The notes under the pieces are model-generated. The model did no database searches. It was not told the origin of the DNA and worked only from the letters and a program-made list of their open reading frames with translations. The translations under genes and the position numbers were made by a program. A DNA stretch of 34,000 nt from Candidatus Onthousia faecipullorum (GTDB lineage: Bacteria > Bacillota_I > Bacilli_A > RF39 > UBA660), in the NCBI GenBank assembly GCA_018715925.1, contig DVKQ01000041.1, forward strand, positions 1-34,000, given 5' to 3'. Positions 18,401 to 26,607 of this stretch are shown one piece after another. The first letter of the stretch is position 1; each line of letters begins with the position of its first letter.

Positions 18401-19511
18401 TAAAGAATTAACTGTAGAACCAAAGGTTATTAAAGCTTTCTTAAAAAATAATTCTACAAAAGATAAAGATTTGAAAGATGTTACAATGAATTACTATCGT
18501 TCTTTTAATGAGTACCGTCAAGATTTATTAGAATATAATATTCAAGATGTAGTTTTATTTAATGAAAGAGAGAACTTAATTAATCATTATAGTGATAAAG
18601 TATCTGATAAAACAAGAGTTATTAACATATATAATGATGCGAAAAGACAAGATGTCTTAACTAGTTATCAAGGTAAGAAATTAAACATCTATGAACTTGC
18701 TAATGCTTTATCTGAGAGTTATGAAGCGGATAAGATTTATCTTAATGAGCAAGATAGGCATTTATTTGAAGATATTTTACTTAGAACTATTGGTACTAAA
18801 ATTAAAGATAAAATAATAGAAGCGAAGGATTGGGTTAAAAATATTAATAATATTATGGAAATAAAACAACAAAATAGTAATTTATCTTTTTACTTAGATT
18901 GGCGTCCTAAAAGTGGTGAGGCTCTAGATGAGATGGATACTAAAGACTTGGTAGAGATATTTATGATGCCAAGTGCTTCTTTAAAACCTGAAGATACTAA
19001 TAGATTAATTAAGCACTTTAGGTCTAAAATAAAACGTGAAGAAGAATCTATGCTTACTAATAAGATTACATATTTTGATATGATTTTTAATATTCTAGAT
19101 TATCGTAATTGGTTTACTTTTAAACTATTCTATAAAAAAGATGGCAATCAAAAACGAGAATTAACTGATAAAATATTCTCTGTCTTTAGTGGAGGAGAAA
19201 AAGCTAAGACTATGTATGTACCTTTATTTGCAAGTATCTATGCTAAACTAGATAGTGCTGATTCTTCATCTCCTAGATTAATCGCTTTAGATGAAGCCTT
19301 TGCAGGTGTTGATGAAGTTAATATTGAAGAGATGTTTGCACTACTTTCTAGTTTTGATTTAGATTATATCTTAACAAGTCAAGCCTTATGGTGTGATTAT
19401 AAAGAAATAAAAGATATCTCAATATGTGAACTTATTAAACCTTTAACAGCAGATACTGTAAGCATTAAAAGATATCGTTGGAATGGTTTGGTTAGAGAAA
19501 GTGTGGAATAG
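15474..19511 (+). CDS. jetC: Wadjet SMC-like ATPase JetC
   Basis: JetC is the SMC-family motor of Wadjet. The ATPase halves lie at both ends: Walker A GKNGSGKS (31-38), signature VFSGGEKAK near 1237-1245 and Walker B LIALDEAFAGVD near 1269-1280. Between them are long charged heptad-rich coiled coils (roughly 230-1000) broken near 570-700 by a more globular, hinge-like part. The length of 1345 aa fits the type II JetC family (TIGR02680-like) as I know it. GGAGGTGA spans 15461-15468; ATG 15474 has the better spacing, ATG 15471 is also possible, and the track's TTG 15459 is too early. The start overlaps the end of jetB by 8 bases. Both ATP-binding motifs look intact, so the motor should be active. 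Confidence 0.95.
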   Translation: MFKPTRMGLINFWLYDDEVFDFYDGKLLLRGKNGSGKSVTMQSFIPLILDGNKSPKRLDTFGSTDKHIEYYLLGENNEKDDSTGYLYMEFYNSSEDRYITIGMGLRARRGKPTDFFGFVLKDGRRVGKDFFLYKTKDGFTKTPLTRLELKAALGVQNNLVETAKEYKKLVNDNLFKFKNIEMFDEFINIILQIRSPKLSKEYKPTKLMEVLNEVLPPLSDDTLRPLSDTIENLNETKEKMDELKEKINILTNFTKVFKNYNEAVLLAKASNYYKEYQTVEKIKSDILEKESHINEIKNNIDLLKEEQSSLEDEYNYAKEEREHLSNTDLEEKSRRKLELEEEIKALTERLTKEEEVISNLKQKMSEISSIIDDTENSITLLDKEITDTITTLSDLGEEISFSELQDLIPFIKEMTQIKFIIEKINFKKEEIDKTKELLLKKGKLLEEQNVKSDEYESLKEDYNEKEKIRDNLYEELDSELELFFMCLRNLSVNNKYLILLEEDIKEIANYLDEYTSVGYLDAKNKYEEIYKIKYSDLVEKLSIKKTELLQDKDNLSKEELILKELLETEEIKLEEDDLTKDAIELLDKENIPYASLYQVVEFKDNVSDDIKDKLEEVLYSSGILNTKIFRSSDLSKIKNMNISYFKSSSKKKNNLTKYLKPYQNDYFDSDFITKILESISTDDNDLISVNENSYSFDFIKGNISTNYKSKYIGILKRKEEHLLLIKNQEEKINILKDIIKSKEEEIKTIENALNTLNYERELFPSNKVLDNISSKIKEIDLELDFINNKEKVIEEEIRNYQKQIEEVVKELEKYRRDLPLNIATYEKASVVIREILDTTKDLISLYEKLNQRCEILATNKERLDDLTINHDEVYASIANLVSDKKKREIELDTILKILNTKEYLELSKKIEKIVKTIEEYPVKSSSLSKRLGILEQSLTNEEVLLKEIEQNNKEENIILEILSNILKEELDLGYVTKELTVEPKVIKAFLKNNSTKDKDLKDVTMNYYRSFNEYRQDLLEYNIQDVVLFNERENLINHYSDKVSDKTRVINIYNDAKRQDVLTSYQGKKLNIYELANALSESYEADKIYLNEQDRHLFEDILLRTIGTKIKDKIIEAKDWVKNINNIMEIKQQNSNLSFYLDWRPKSGEALDEMDTKDLVEIFMMPSASLKPEDTNRLIKHFRSKIKREEESMLTNKITYFDMIFNILDYRNWFTFKLFYKKDGNQKRELTDKIFSVFSGGEKAKTMYVPLFASIYAKLDSADSSSPRLIALDEAFAGVDEVNIEEMFALLSSFDLDYILTSQALWCDYKEIKDISICELIKPLTADTVSIKRYRWNGLVRESVE

Positions 19512-20744
19512 ATGGATTATTTAGATTATTTTAAGAATAATAAAGGATTAGAGAGATTTATGTTGAAAGCTAAAGAGAAGTATCAAAGTTATGGTAAGGT
19601 AACAGGAATTATTACTCTTGATAATATAACTTATGAAGAATCTATTAGTCTAACAGACTTCTTTGCAAGAAAATTTGAAGAAGGTAAGACTTATAAAATA
19701 AAGATTAGTGAATTTAATAAGGTACTTGAAAGAAGTAAATTTCAAGATTTTGAGTTTACTGATTACTTTTCTAAGACTTATGATGACTTCTCTTATCTTA
19801 CTAATACTTTAAAGAAAAGAAAATTCCAAGAGGAGTTTATCTCATTTATTGAAGATTTACTCTTGGAATTTAAGAGTGATAAACTTAAAGAGTTCTTTAT
19901 AGAAAATACTAATAAAAATTTTAGTACGATGCGTAATATAAGAAAAAAGTTTAAAGAAGATAGAAAAACTTTAAGAAATGAATTACTTGTGATAGACAAA
20001 CTTCTTTCTAATGTTCCAGATAAAATAACTTACTTGCCAATATATGCATCCATTACTTCTAACCCCCATTATTTAGATTATAATGCTAATAGTAGTAGCC
20101 TTTTCTATAAAATATTAAGTTATATTTTAGATGAAGATATACCTACTACTAATTTAGATAAAACTAAGTTATTAGAGAGAATTAATGTCTATACAGATCC
20201 TCTTAGTAATTATGTTATTACTTATAACTTAGTTTATGATAGAAAGATGCCTTTTGATGTTTTAAATCTAAATATTGATAATATCTCTAAGTTAAATAAT
20301 ATAACTGGTAGAAACAATAAAATATTTATCTTTGAAAATCCTTCTATCTTAAACTATTTAAAAGATAAGGACTTAGATATTTCTATTATCATAACATCAG
20401 GTATTCCTAATCTTGCTTTTTATAAACTATTAGAAAATATTAATAGTAATACAATCCTTTATTATAATGGAGATTATGATCCAGAAGGATTGTTAATAGC
20501 AGATAAATTAAATAATAAATATAGTAATATTAAATTATTTCTTTATGATGGGAAAAGTTACTTTAATACTAAACCTAGTGTTAGTGTTGGTAATAATAGA
20601 CTTCATAAATTAGAACTTGTTAAGTCAAAAGAGTTACAAGAAGTTAAGAGTTTACTATTTGAAAATAAAAAGTGTGGTTATCAAGAAAATAACTTGTCAT
20701 TTATAGAAGAATTTATTAAAATGAAATTAGAGGAGAAGTTATGA
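19512..20744 (+). CDS. jetD: Wadjet nuclease JetD (type II, DUF2399-like TOPRIM)
   Basis: JetD is the topoisomerase VI A-like nuclease that cleaves plasmid DNA held by JetABC. The TOPRIM domain is visible: IFIFENPSIL (Glu near 274), ITSGIPNLAFYKLL, and YYNGDYDPEGLLIA with the acidic pair D321/D323. The ENP...TSGxPNxA pattern is the DUF2399 form typical of type II, not the DUF2220 form of type I. Its start directly follows the jetC TAG with no gap and no clear ribosome binding site, implying translational coupling. Its TGA overlaps the next start as ATGA. At 410 aa with all key acidic residues present, it looks functional. Confidence 0.92.
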   Translation: MDYLDYFKNNKGLERFMLKAKEKYQSYGKVTGIITLDNITYEESISLTDFFARKFEEGKTYKIKISEFNKVLERSKFQDFEFTDYFSKTYDDFSYLTNTLKKRKFQEEFISFIEDLLLEFKSDKLKEFFIENTNKNFSTMRNIRKKFKEDRKTLRNELLVIDKLLSNVPDKITYLPIYASITSNPHYLDYNANSSSLFYKILSYILDEDIPTTNLDKTKLLERINVYTDPLSNYVITYNLVYDRKMPFDVLNLNIDNISKLNNITGRNNKIFIFENPSILNYLKDKDLDISIIITSGIPNLAFYKLLENINSNTILYYNGDYDPEGLLIADKLNNKYSNIKLFLYDGKSYFNTKPSVSVGNNRLHKLELVKSKELQEVKSLLFENKKCGYQENNLSFIEEFIKMKLEEKL

Positions 20745-22591
20745 GAGATAATGAATTTAAAAAGTTTCAACAAAATATATTAAAAATAATAAATAATAAA
20801 ACAATAGAAAAGTTAATATTAAATAAGAAAGTAGATGGTAGTTTAAAAGATATTTTAAAGTCTTTAAATAAAGAGCAGTTTAATATTTTAAAAAGTATTT
20901 ATTTTGATAATGACACTAAGAATAAGAGTTTAAATAAGCAGATAGATATGTTAGATAAAAAGATAAAGGCTACGTTTGTAAAGATATTAGAGTTTGATGA
21001 TCCAAGTATTAATGAGTCTTTAGATAGTATTATGTCTTTTGAAGATAATATAGTAATTGATTCAGTTCTTCTTTTAGGAGGATTTGTCTATGCTTATAAA
21101 GATGATAATAAGATAAAGTATATTTTACCTTTTGACTTGGATATTATATATTTAGATAATCTACGAGAAAGTATAACAATAACAGAAGATGATTTAGAAG
21201 ATGATAATAATAAATTAATGGCCCTTTTTCTTAACTTTGGATTAGTACCAAAAGATTTATTTAAAGAGTTAAATCCTACTTCAGGTTTCTCTATTAAGAA
21301 AATAAATAATAGAGAATACTTTTGGTATGATAGTGTTCCTTATGATAACTCGTATGAAGAATTTTTGGATGATATAAACTATGTTAAAAGAACTTTTGAA
21401 AGTTATAATAGTTATACATTTATATTATCAACTCTTTTTACGGATATTTTAGGGCTTTTAGATAATGTTGATATAGATTCTTTCTATCCCTTCGCTATTA
21501 CTACTTTACTAGCAAGAGAAAAAGGAGTTAATGAGATAATTAATGAATTTGTTTCTAAATATAATTTAAATAAAGATAAAGAAGAAGAGCTTTCTATAAT
21601 AATTGGTGAACATTATGATTATATTAGATTTTGGGAAAAAGGTGGCATGAATAATAGAGAAGAGTTTGCCCTTAAACTTTTAATAGTTAAAAAACCTAAA
21701 GATAAAACATTATTATCATACTTAAAATGTTTAAATGAAGATATTAGTAATTATTTATTAAAAGATCTTAATTTTAAAACTATGGAAAAGATTAAAGACT
21801 TGTCTTTAAGATATTTAAAGCTTGATTTAGAAAATGAAGAATATGATATAGAATATTTAAAAAATATTTTAAATCATGAGAATATGGAATATGACTATGA
21901 TCCTAGTATTACAGAGTTTATTTGTTGTAAGTATTGTTTTCTTTATAAAGAGAAAAATAAATATAAAGTATTAATACCAAACGATGTTAAAGAAATGATT
22001 ATGGATTATGTGTATAAATATCCTAAAGATGAAACACTAACTGATGATGATTATGTTAATTTATATGTTCTATATAATGGAGTTATAGAAAGACAAAAAC
22101 TAAAAGAGATGCTTAAAGATAATCATAATCTAGACTATACTCTAAAAGAGATGGATGATACAATAGAACAGGTGGGTTTAAAGATTGTAGGAGATTCTTA
22201 TTATATACCTTTCTTACAAGAAGATTTAGCAGAAGCTAAAGTAATACCTTATAAGAAACTTTTAAATAAATATAAAGTATTAAGTAATGATGATTTGAAA
22301 TACTTTACTATAATAGATACTTTATCTTTAAAGATAGATACTCTTTTAGATAAGTTGAAAATTAAAGATTATCTTTTAAAAGAGTTAGAAGCCTCAATAA
22401 TAATATTAATTAGTATAAATGAGCCATATATACCTTTTTTAAGATATTTCTTTAAAAGTAATAAAATAAAGATTAAAGAATCTTTGTTTAAAGAATTATT
22501 AAGTATTATAGATATTTATAAAGATGATATACCTGTATGGATATATAATGGTTACTCAATGAGAGAATTTAGTAAATTGAAACAGTTGTAA
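20741..22591 (+). CDS. Uncharacterised protein in the Wadjet operon (paralogue 1, no SEC-C)
   Basis: I do not recognise this 616-aa family. The start overlaps the jetD stop by 4 bases (ATGA) behind AGAGGAGAAG, so it is expressed with the Wadjet genes. It is clearly a paralogue of the next gene: both share LKDxLKxL near the N-terminus, [54 protein letters not shown] and [10 protein letters not shown] near the end. Two segments inside it resemble each other: a basic Y...KYxLPxDL piece near 125 and YKVLIPNDV near 410, each followed by LxxLFLNFG or LYVLYNG. That hints at duplicated winged-helix-like modules. Unlike its neighbour it ends without the SEC-C zinc motif. No catalytic motif is visible. 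It is a candidate Wadjet accessory factor. Confidence 0.85.
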   Translation: MRDNEFKKFQQNILKIINNKTIEKLILNKKVDGSLKDILKSLNKEQFNILKSIYFDNDTKNKSLNKQIDMLDKKIKATFVKILEFDDPSINESLDSIMSFEDNIVIDSVLLLGGFVYAYKDDNKIKYILPFDLDIIYLDNLRESITITEDDLEDDNNKLMALFLNFGLVPKDLFKELNPTSGFSIKKINNREYFWYDSVPYDNSYEEFLDDINYVKRTFESYNSYTFILSTLFTDILGLLDNVDIDSFYPFAITTLLAREKGVNEIINEFVSKYNLNKDKEEELSIIIGEHYDYIRFWEKGGMNNREEFALKLLIVKKPKDKTLLSYLKCLNEDISNYLLKDLNFKTMEKIKDLSLRYLKLDLENEEYDIEYLKNILNHENMEYDYDPSITEFICCKYCFLYKEKNKYKVLIPNDVKEMIMDYVYKYPKDETLTDDDYVNLYVLYNGVIERQKLKEMLKDNHNLDYTLKEMDDTIEQVGLKIVGDSYYIPFLQEDLAEAKVIPYKKLLNKYKVLSNDDLKYFTIIDTLSLKIDTLLDKLKIKDYLLKELEASIIILISINEPYIPFLRYFFKSNKIKIKESLFKELLSIIDIYKDDIPVWIYNGYSMREFSKLKQL

Positions 22592-22602
22592 GGGAGAAGT
22601 TT

Positions 22603-24576
22603 ATGAAAAAAGAATTTGATATTAGTGAAATATTACCAAATATTGAAGGCGTTGGAGAAGAATATAGCTCTAGTGATTTGATATTAGAAAATAAAGTAGA
22701 AGGTAATTTAAAAGATGTTTTAAAATGTTTAGATGAAGACCAAATTAATATAATTGCCTCTGTTTATTATGATGAGAAAAATGCTTTTTTTAGAAAAAGT
22801 ATTGATAATAAAATAGAATTATTAGAAGAAAAAATTAAAGGAAGCTTTAAAAAATTTATTAATAATGCTTCTTATAGCCAATATGTTATATTAGATAAAT
22901 TATCTAATAAAGAAGATGTTACTAATATGTCAGCACTTTTCTTATATAGTGGTTTTAGTTATTCATATTATGATAAAACTGAAGTTAAATATTTATTGCC
23001 TTCAGATTTAAAAAAGATATATTTAAAAGAAGTAGATCCTACTATAAAGGGAGATTCCTTAAAAGGAGAAATATTAACAAGAATAATGGCTTTGTTCTTT
23101 AGTAATGGATTAGTACCAACTGATTTAGTATATAGTTGTTATCCAGATGATTTTTATGGATTCTTTACTAAAGATGAGTTATTAGAAGAAATAGATACTG
23201 CTGTAAGTATTAAAAAAATTAATAATAAAGAATATTTTTGGCTTATTGATACTCCTTATGAAAAGTTGTATGAAGAATCTATTGATGATAGAATTTATAT
23301 TAAAAGAGATTTAAATGATTTAATACCATATATGATGAGTATCCTTATGTTAATAGAAGAAGTTTGTAAAATTATAAAAAAGCCTTATAAAGAAACAATA
23401 TCTATAATAATATCAAAAGTACTTTTAAAAGAAAGAAGTCTTGATGATATTTTAGATGATTTTGTAAGTGAATTAGGTTTAAGTAAGAAAGATAGTAGTA
23501 GGTTAGATGATATACTAATTGATTACTATGATAATTTAAGATATTGGGAAAATGGTGGGAATACACAAGATGAGATTTTAGCCCTTAATTTAGTCTTAAA
23601 AGAAAAACCTAAAAATAGTAGTATAGAGGAATGCTTAAAACAATTAACAGATAATGCTAAAGAAGAATTTAAAGATACATATAATATTGATGATGTTTCT
23701 TCCTTAGATGAGATAATAGTAGATGATTTTTGTAATGAAGGATATTTAACTATAGATAATGATGATAGCATTAGTGAATTATTAGAATTAGATGGTAAAG
23801 AATATAATGGAAATGAGATAGTTACTAGTTTTATTATAAATGGTTATGCATATTTATATAAAGATAAAGATAATTTTAAAGTAATTTTATCTGATGAGAT
23901 AAAAGATGTAATTAATAATTTTGATTTAAGTGATGATTATGGATTTAATGGTTTGAATGATAGAGAAATAATAAATTTATATATGCTTTATAATGGTATT
24001 ATTGAAAAAAAGATATTACAAAGATTACTTCAAGAAAATCATGATTTAGAATATACAATTAATGAATTAGATACAGTTATTAAAACTTTAGATATGTACT
24101 GTATAGACAATTATTATTGTGTTTTAGAAGAAACTGATGAAGTAATGGATAAATTTTTATTACCTAGTAAGAAGAACTTTAAAAAGTATAAAAAGGTTGA
24201 TTTTGATAGTTATTATGAACTTGATTCTTTGAATACTTTAGAGAGTGAACTACGTAGTTATATAAATAAACTATGTAAAAATGAAGATACTGCAAGAGAA
24301 ATTGGTATGTATCTTATAACGCTAATAAATATGAATTGTTATGTACCTGATATTTTAATTCCTATTTTTGAAGATTATAAGATTAAAGCTAGTAATACAG
24401 ACTATAAGAATATAAATAATATAATAAATAAATCTAAGAATGATATACCTATATGGGCTTTTAACGGTTATACTAAAAAAGAAGTTAATTCTATGCCTAA
24501 AGAGAAAAAAGTAGGTAGAAATGATCCTTGTCCTTGTGGGAGTGGAAAGAAGTATAAAAAATGTTGTGGTAAGTAA
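22603..24576 (+). CDS. Uncharacterised protein with C-terminal SEC-C zinc motif (paralogue 2)
   Basis: This 657-aa protein begins 11 bases after paralogue 1, behind AAGGGAGAAG, and aligns with it along almost its whole length. Shared blocks include [52 protein letters not shown] and [10 protein letters not shown]. It differs by a C-terminal extension, [18 protein letters not shown], a textbook SEC-C zinc motif (CxCx8CC) such as that at the end of SecA, where it contacts SecB or ribosomes. SEC-C tails occur on many unrelated bacterial proteins. The rest is acidic and helical without recognisable enzymatic motifs. As the last gene of the Wadjet transcript it may act with JetABCD, or it may merely share the operon. 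Confidence 0.87.
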   Translation: MKKEFDISEILPNIEGVGEEYSSSDLILENKVEGNLKDVLKCLDEDQINIIASVYYDEKNAFFRKSIDNKIELLEEKIKGSFKKFINNASYSQYVILDKLSNKEDVTNMSALFLYSGFSYSYYDKTEVKYLLPSDLKKIYLKEVDPTIKGDSLKGEILTRIMALFFSNGLVPTDLVYSCYPDDFYGFFTKDELLEEIDTAVSIKKINNKEYFWLIDTPYEKLYEESIDDRIYIKRDLNDLIPYMMSILMLIEEVCKIIKKPYKETISIIISKVLLKERSLDDILDDFVSELGLSKKDSSRLDDILIDYYDNLRYWENGGNTQDEILALNLVLKEKPKNSSIEECLKQLTDNAKEEFKDTYNIDDVSSLDEIIVDDFCNEGYLTIDNDDSISELLELDGKEYNGNEIVTSFIINGYAYLYKDKDNFKVILSDEIKDVINNFDLSDDYGFNGLNDREIINLYMLYNGIIEKKILQRLLQENHDLEYTINELDTVIKTLDMYCIDNYYCVLEETDEVMDKFLLPSKKNFKKYKKVDFDSYYELDSLNTLESELRSYINKLCKNEDTAREIGMYLITLINMNCYVPDILIPIFEDYKIKASNTDYKNINNIINKSKNDIPIWAFNGYTKKEVNSMPKEKKVGRNDPCPCGSGKKYKKCCGK

Positions 24577-24601
24577 AGTTAGCATTAATTTGTTAACTTT
24601 A
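24574..24601 (+). terminator. Weak hairpin at the end of the Wadjet operon
   Basis: TAAAGTTA (24574-24581) pairs perfectly with TAACTTTA (24594-24601) with a 12-base loop, but the following T-run is interrupted (TTTAATC). The metK gene starts 30 bases later without a visible promoter, so read-through into metK is possible. Confidence 0.35.
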
Positions 24602-24630
24602 TTTAATCAAAGAAGAAAGAGGATGTTGTT

Positions 24631-25653
24631 ATGAGATTATATACAAATGAAATAGTATTTCGTGGTCATCCTGATAAAGTGTGTGATCAAATTAGTGATG
24701 CCTTACTTGATGCTTATTTAAAAGAAGATAAACACTCTAGGTGTGGGATAGAAGTAATGGGTGGTAAAGGTAAAATCTTTATTACAGGAGAAGTTACTAG
24801 TAAAGTAGATGTTGATGTAGAAAGTGTTGTTAAAAGAGTTTTAGATAGTGTTGGTTATGATACTAATTATGAAATAATTAATAATTTAGGTAAGCAAAGT
24901 CCTGATATTGACATGGGTACTAATGATAAGGTAGGTGGAGCAGGAGATCAAGGTATGATGTTTGGATATGCTTGTAATGATACTAAAGAATTACTTCCTA
25001 CTGCAATGGTAATACTTCAAAGATTTAGTAAATGGTATGATAAAGAAAGACTAAATTGTTCTTATTTAAGAAGTGATGGTAAAGCAGAGATAACAGGTTA
25101 TTATGATGATAATATGAAATTAAGGAGAATAAAATACTTTACTATATCTTATCAAAATGATGAAGAACATAGAGACTATACAGATAACTTAATAAAAGAA
25201 GCATGTATTAATATATGTAAAGATTATGATATTGAAATAGAAGAGTTTTTAATTAATCCTACTGGTAGATTTGAAATAGGTGGTTTTGAAGGAGACTCTG
25301 GTCTTACAGGAAGAAAGATAGTAGTTGATTCTTATCAATCGTTTTGTAAAGTAGGAGGAGGAGCGTTTTCTGGGAAAGACCCTACTAAAGTAGATAGAAG
25401 TGCTGCTTATAAAGCAAGATTAATCGCTAAAGATTATCTAAAAAAATATAACTTATCTTGGTGTGAAGTAGTTATTAGTTATGCTATTGGAATAGATAAA
25501 CCTCTATCAATATATATAGATAGTGATAAAGGTTATATTGAACCAGATGAATCTTTATATATTGAGTGTACTCCTAAAAACATTATAAAAGACTTAGGTT
25601 TGTTAAATATATGTTATGAAGAGAAAGCTAGATTTGGACATTTCCAAGACTAG
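24631..25653 (+). CDS. metK: S-adenosylmethionine synthetase, compact form
   Basis: MetK makes S-adenosylmethionine from ATP and methionine. The motifs are clear: GHPDKVCDQISDALLDAYL (12-30), GAGDQGMMFGYA (103-114), NPTGRFEIGG...GLTGRKIVVDSY, and GGGAFSGKDPTKVDRSAAY. At 340 aa it is 40-60 residues shorter than usual. The region before GAGDQG is shortened, and the chain stops at the point matching YGHFGR, without the usual C-terminal helix. The usual His before GGGAFSGKD is Val here. It lies 54 bases after the Wadjet operon. It could be the housekeeping enzyme of a reduced lineage, or a second, accessory MetK. SAM would also feed the N6-adenine methyltransferase at 1335, but that link is only a thought. 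Confidence 0.92.
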   Translation: MRLYTNEIVFRGHPDKVCDQISDALLDAYLKEDKHSRCGIEVMGGKGKIFITGEVTSKVDVDVESVVKRVLDSVGYDTNYEIINNLGKQSPDIDMGTNDKVGGAGDQGMMFGYACNDTKELLPTAMVILQRFSKWYDKERLNCSYLRSDGKAEITGYYDDNMKLRRIKYFTISYQNDEEHRDYTDNLIKEACINICKDYDIEIEEFLINPTGRFEIGGFEGDSGLTGRKIVVDSYQSFCKVGGGAFSGKDPTKVDRSAAYKARLIAKDYLKKYNLSWCEVVISYAIGIDKPLSIYIDSDKGYIEPDESLYIECTPKNIIKDLGLLNICYEEKARFGHFQD

Positions 25654-25663
25654 TTTTTCTTTT

Positions 25664-25693
25664 TGGTATAAATTGGTAAAAACTGGTAAAATA
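25664..25693 (+). repeat. Three TGGTAnAAx repeats, exact 10-bp period
   Basis: TGGTATAAAT, TGGTAAAAAC and TGGTAAAATA stand in tandem starting at 25664, 25674 and 25684, immediately upstream of a TTGACA at 25703. The copies fall on one face of the helix. The same unit is seen twice near 371 and 12753. Confidence 0.55.
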
Positions 25694-25760
25694 TAAAATA
25701 TTTTGACAAGTTCTTTCTTTTATAAAGATTTTTTTTGTATAATAAAGATGGAGAAATATA

Positions 25761-26072
25761 ATGAGATATTTAATGATAGAAGTAGCATTTAACAATGAAG
25801 AAGAAGTAAAATTAACAAAGATAAGACTTTTAAAGGAAAAGTTAGTGGCAAGTTTACAGGTAATAACTAGTAATAGTTCTTGAAATTATAAAGGAGAGCT
25901 TGAAAGCGATAATGAGTACTTGGTTTTTATGAAGACTAAAGAGTCTTTAGTTAATGAAGTCTATGAAGTAATTAAAGAAATTCATAGTTATAATGTACCT
26001 GAGTTTGCTGTTTTTCTACTAACTAGTCCAAGTAAAGATTATTTAGATTGGATAGATAAAGAAACTAAGTAA
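25761..26072 (+). pseudogene. cutA: CutA-like protein with in-frame TGA
   Basis: A 103-codon frame beginning MRYLMIEVAFNNEEEV behind GGAG, with only one interruption, reads as CutA1, the small trimeric protein named for divalent-cation tolerance. After TGA at codon 41 (25881-25883) the frame continues with NYKGELESDNEYLVFMKT and VPEFAVFLL...YLDWI, the standard CutA ending. The TGA falls at the aromatic position before the W/Y-(K)-G-E/K-(I/L)-E motif, where many CutA proteins have Tyr or Trp, so a TGG-to-TGA change is a simple explanation. TGA is a stop elsewhere in the window, so this copy should be inactive unless the base is a sequencing or assembly error. It is too broken to appear in the ORF track. 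Confidence 0.8.
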
Positions 26073-26079
26073 TTCACTC

Positions 26080-26110
26080 TTGACTTAGAGTTAAGTCTAA
26101 GTAGTAAAAT
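26080..26110 (+). promoter_or_regulatory. MerR-type promoter/operator of the flavodoxin operon
   Basis: TTGACT (26080-26085) and TAAAAT (26105-26110) are separated by an unusually long 19-base spacer. The spacer region holds CTTAGAGTTAAGTCTAAG (26084-26101), an 18-bp palindrome with a single mismatched pair. A dyad centred in a 19-bp spacer is the hallmark of promoters activated by MerR-family regulators that untwist DNA. The sequence also resembles the CTTAGAGTTAACTCTAAG type known for aldehyde/electrophile-responsive members such as AdhR/NmlR. The regulator gene itself is not in the window. Confidence 0.75.
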
Positions 26111-26136
26111 TATCTTGTAAGAAAGAAGGTATATTT

Positions 26137-26607
26137 ATGAAGAAAGCGATTGTTTATTATTCATATTCTGGTAATACTAAAAGTATTGTTGATATGATAA
26201 AAGAAAAAGTTAATGCAGATGTTTTTGAAATTAAACCTAAAACTCCTTATTATACTAACTATGATGTAGTAGTAGATTTAGGACAAGATGAGGTTAATAG
26301 TAATACTTTAAGAGAAATAGAAGATATTAATATTAATTTAGATAACTATGATACTGTTGTTTTAGCAACTCTAAGCAGTGGTTAAACATATGCACCTGTT
26401 GTTCATATATTCTTAGAAAGGTATGATTTAAAAGATAAAACTATTATGCCAATAGTTACTAATGGAGGATGGTTAGGACATACTATTGATGATATTAAGA
26501 AGTACTGTTCTAATGTTACTAATGAATTAGTATTAAAGTTTGATGGAGATAAGTTAGTAACTAATAGAAGTGCTATTGATAAATTTATAGAGGAGGCTAA
26601 TAAGTAA
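26137..26607 (+). pseudogene. Flavodoxin interrupted by an in-frame TAA
   Basis: The frame encodes a 156-residue short-chain flavodoxin, an FMN electron carrier. The phosphate-binding loop YYSYSGNTKSI is at 7-17. The second FMN loop normally reads like TPxWxGTxAPP; here it reads ATLSSG, then TAA at 26383-26385, then TYAPVVHIFLERY in the same frame, running on to TNGGWLGHT and a normal end at 26607. The single stop truncates the protein at 82 residues, before half of the FMN site. The ORF track lists only the first part. The ribosome binding site (AGAAGG) and operon position are intact: the end overlaps the next ATG in TAATG. This is recent decay or a base error. Confidence 0.82.

Noticed and set aside
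25881-25883. TGA in cutA as evidence that TGA codes for Trp or selenocysteine
   Set aside because: jetA, jetD and the helicase end in TGA at sensible places, the lepB promoter and RBS directly follow one of them, and normal genes use TGG for Trp. The position is not a conserved Cys, and no selenocysteine signal is apparent.
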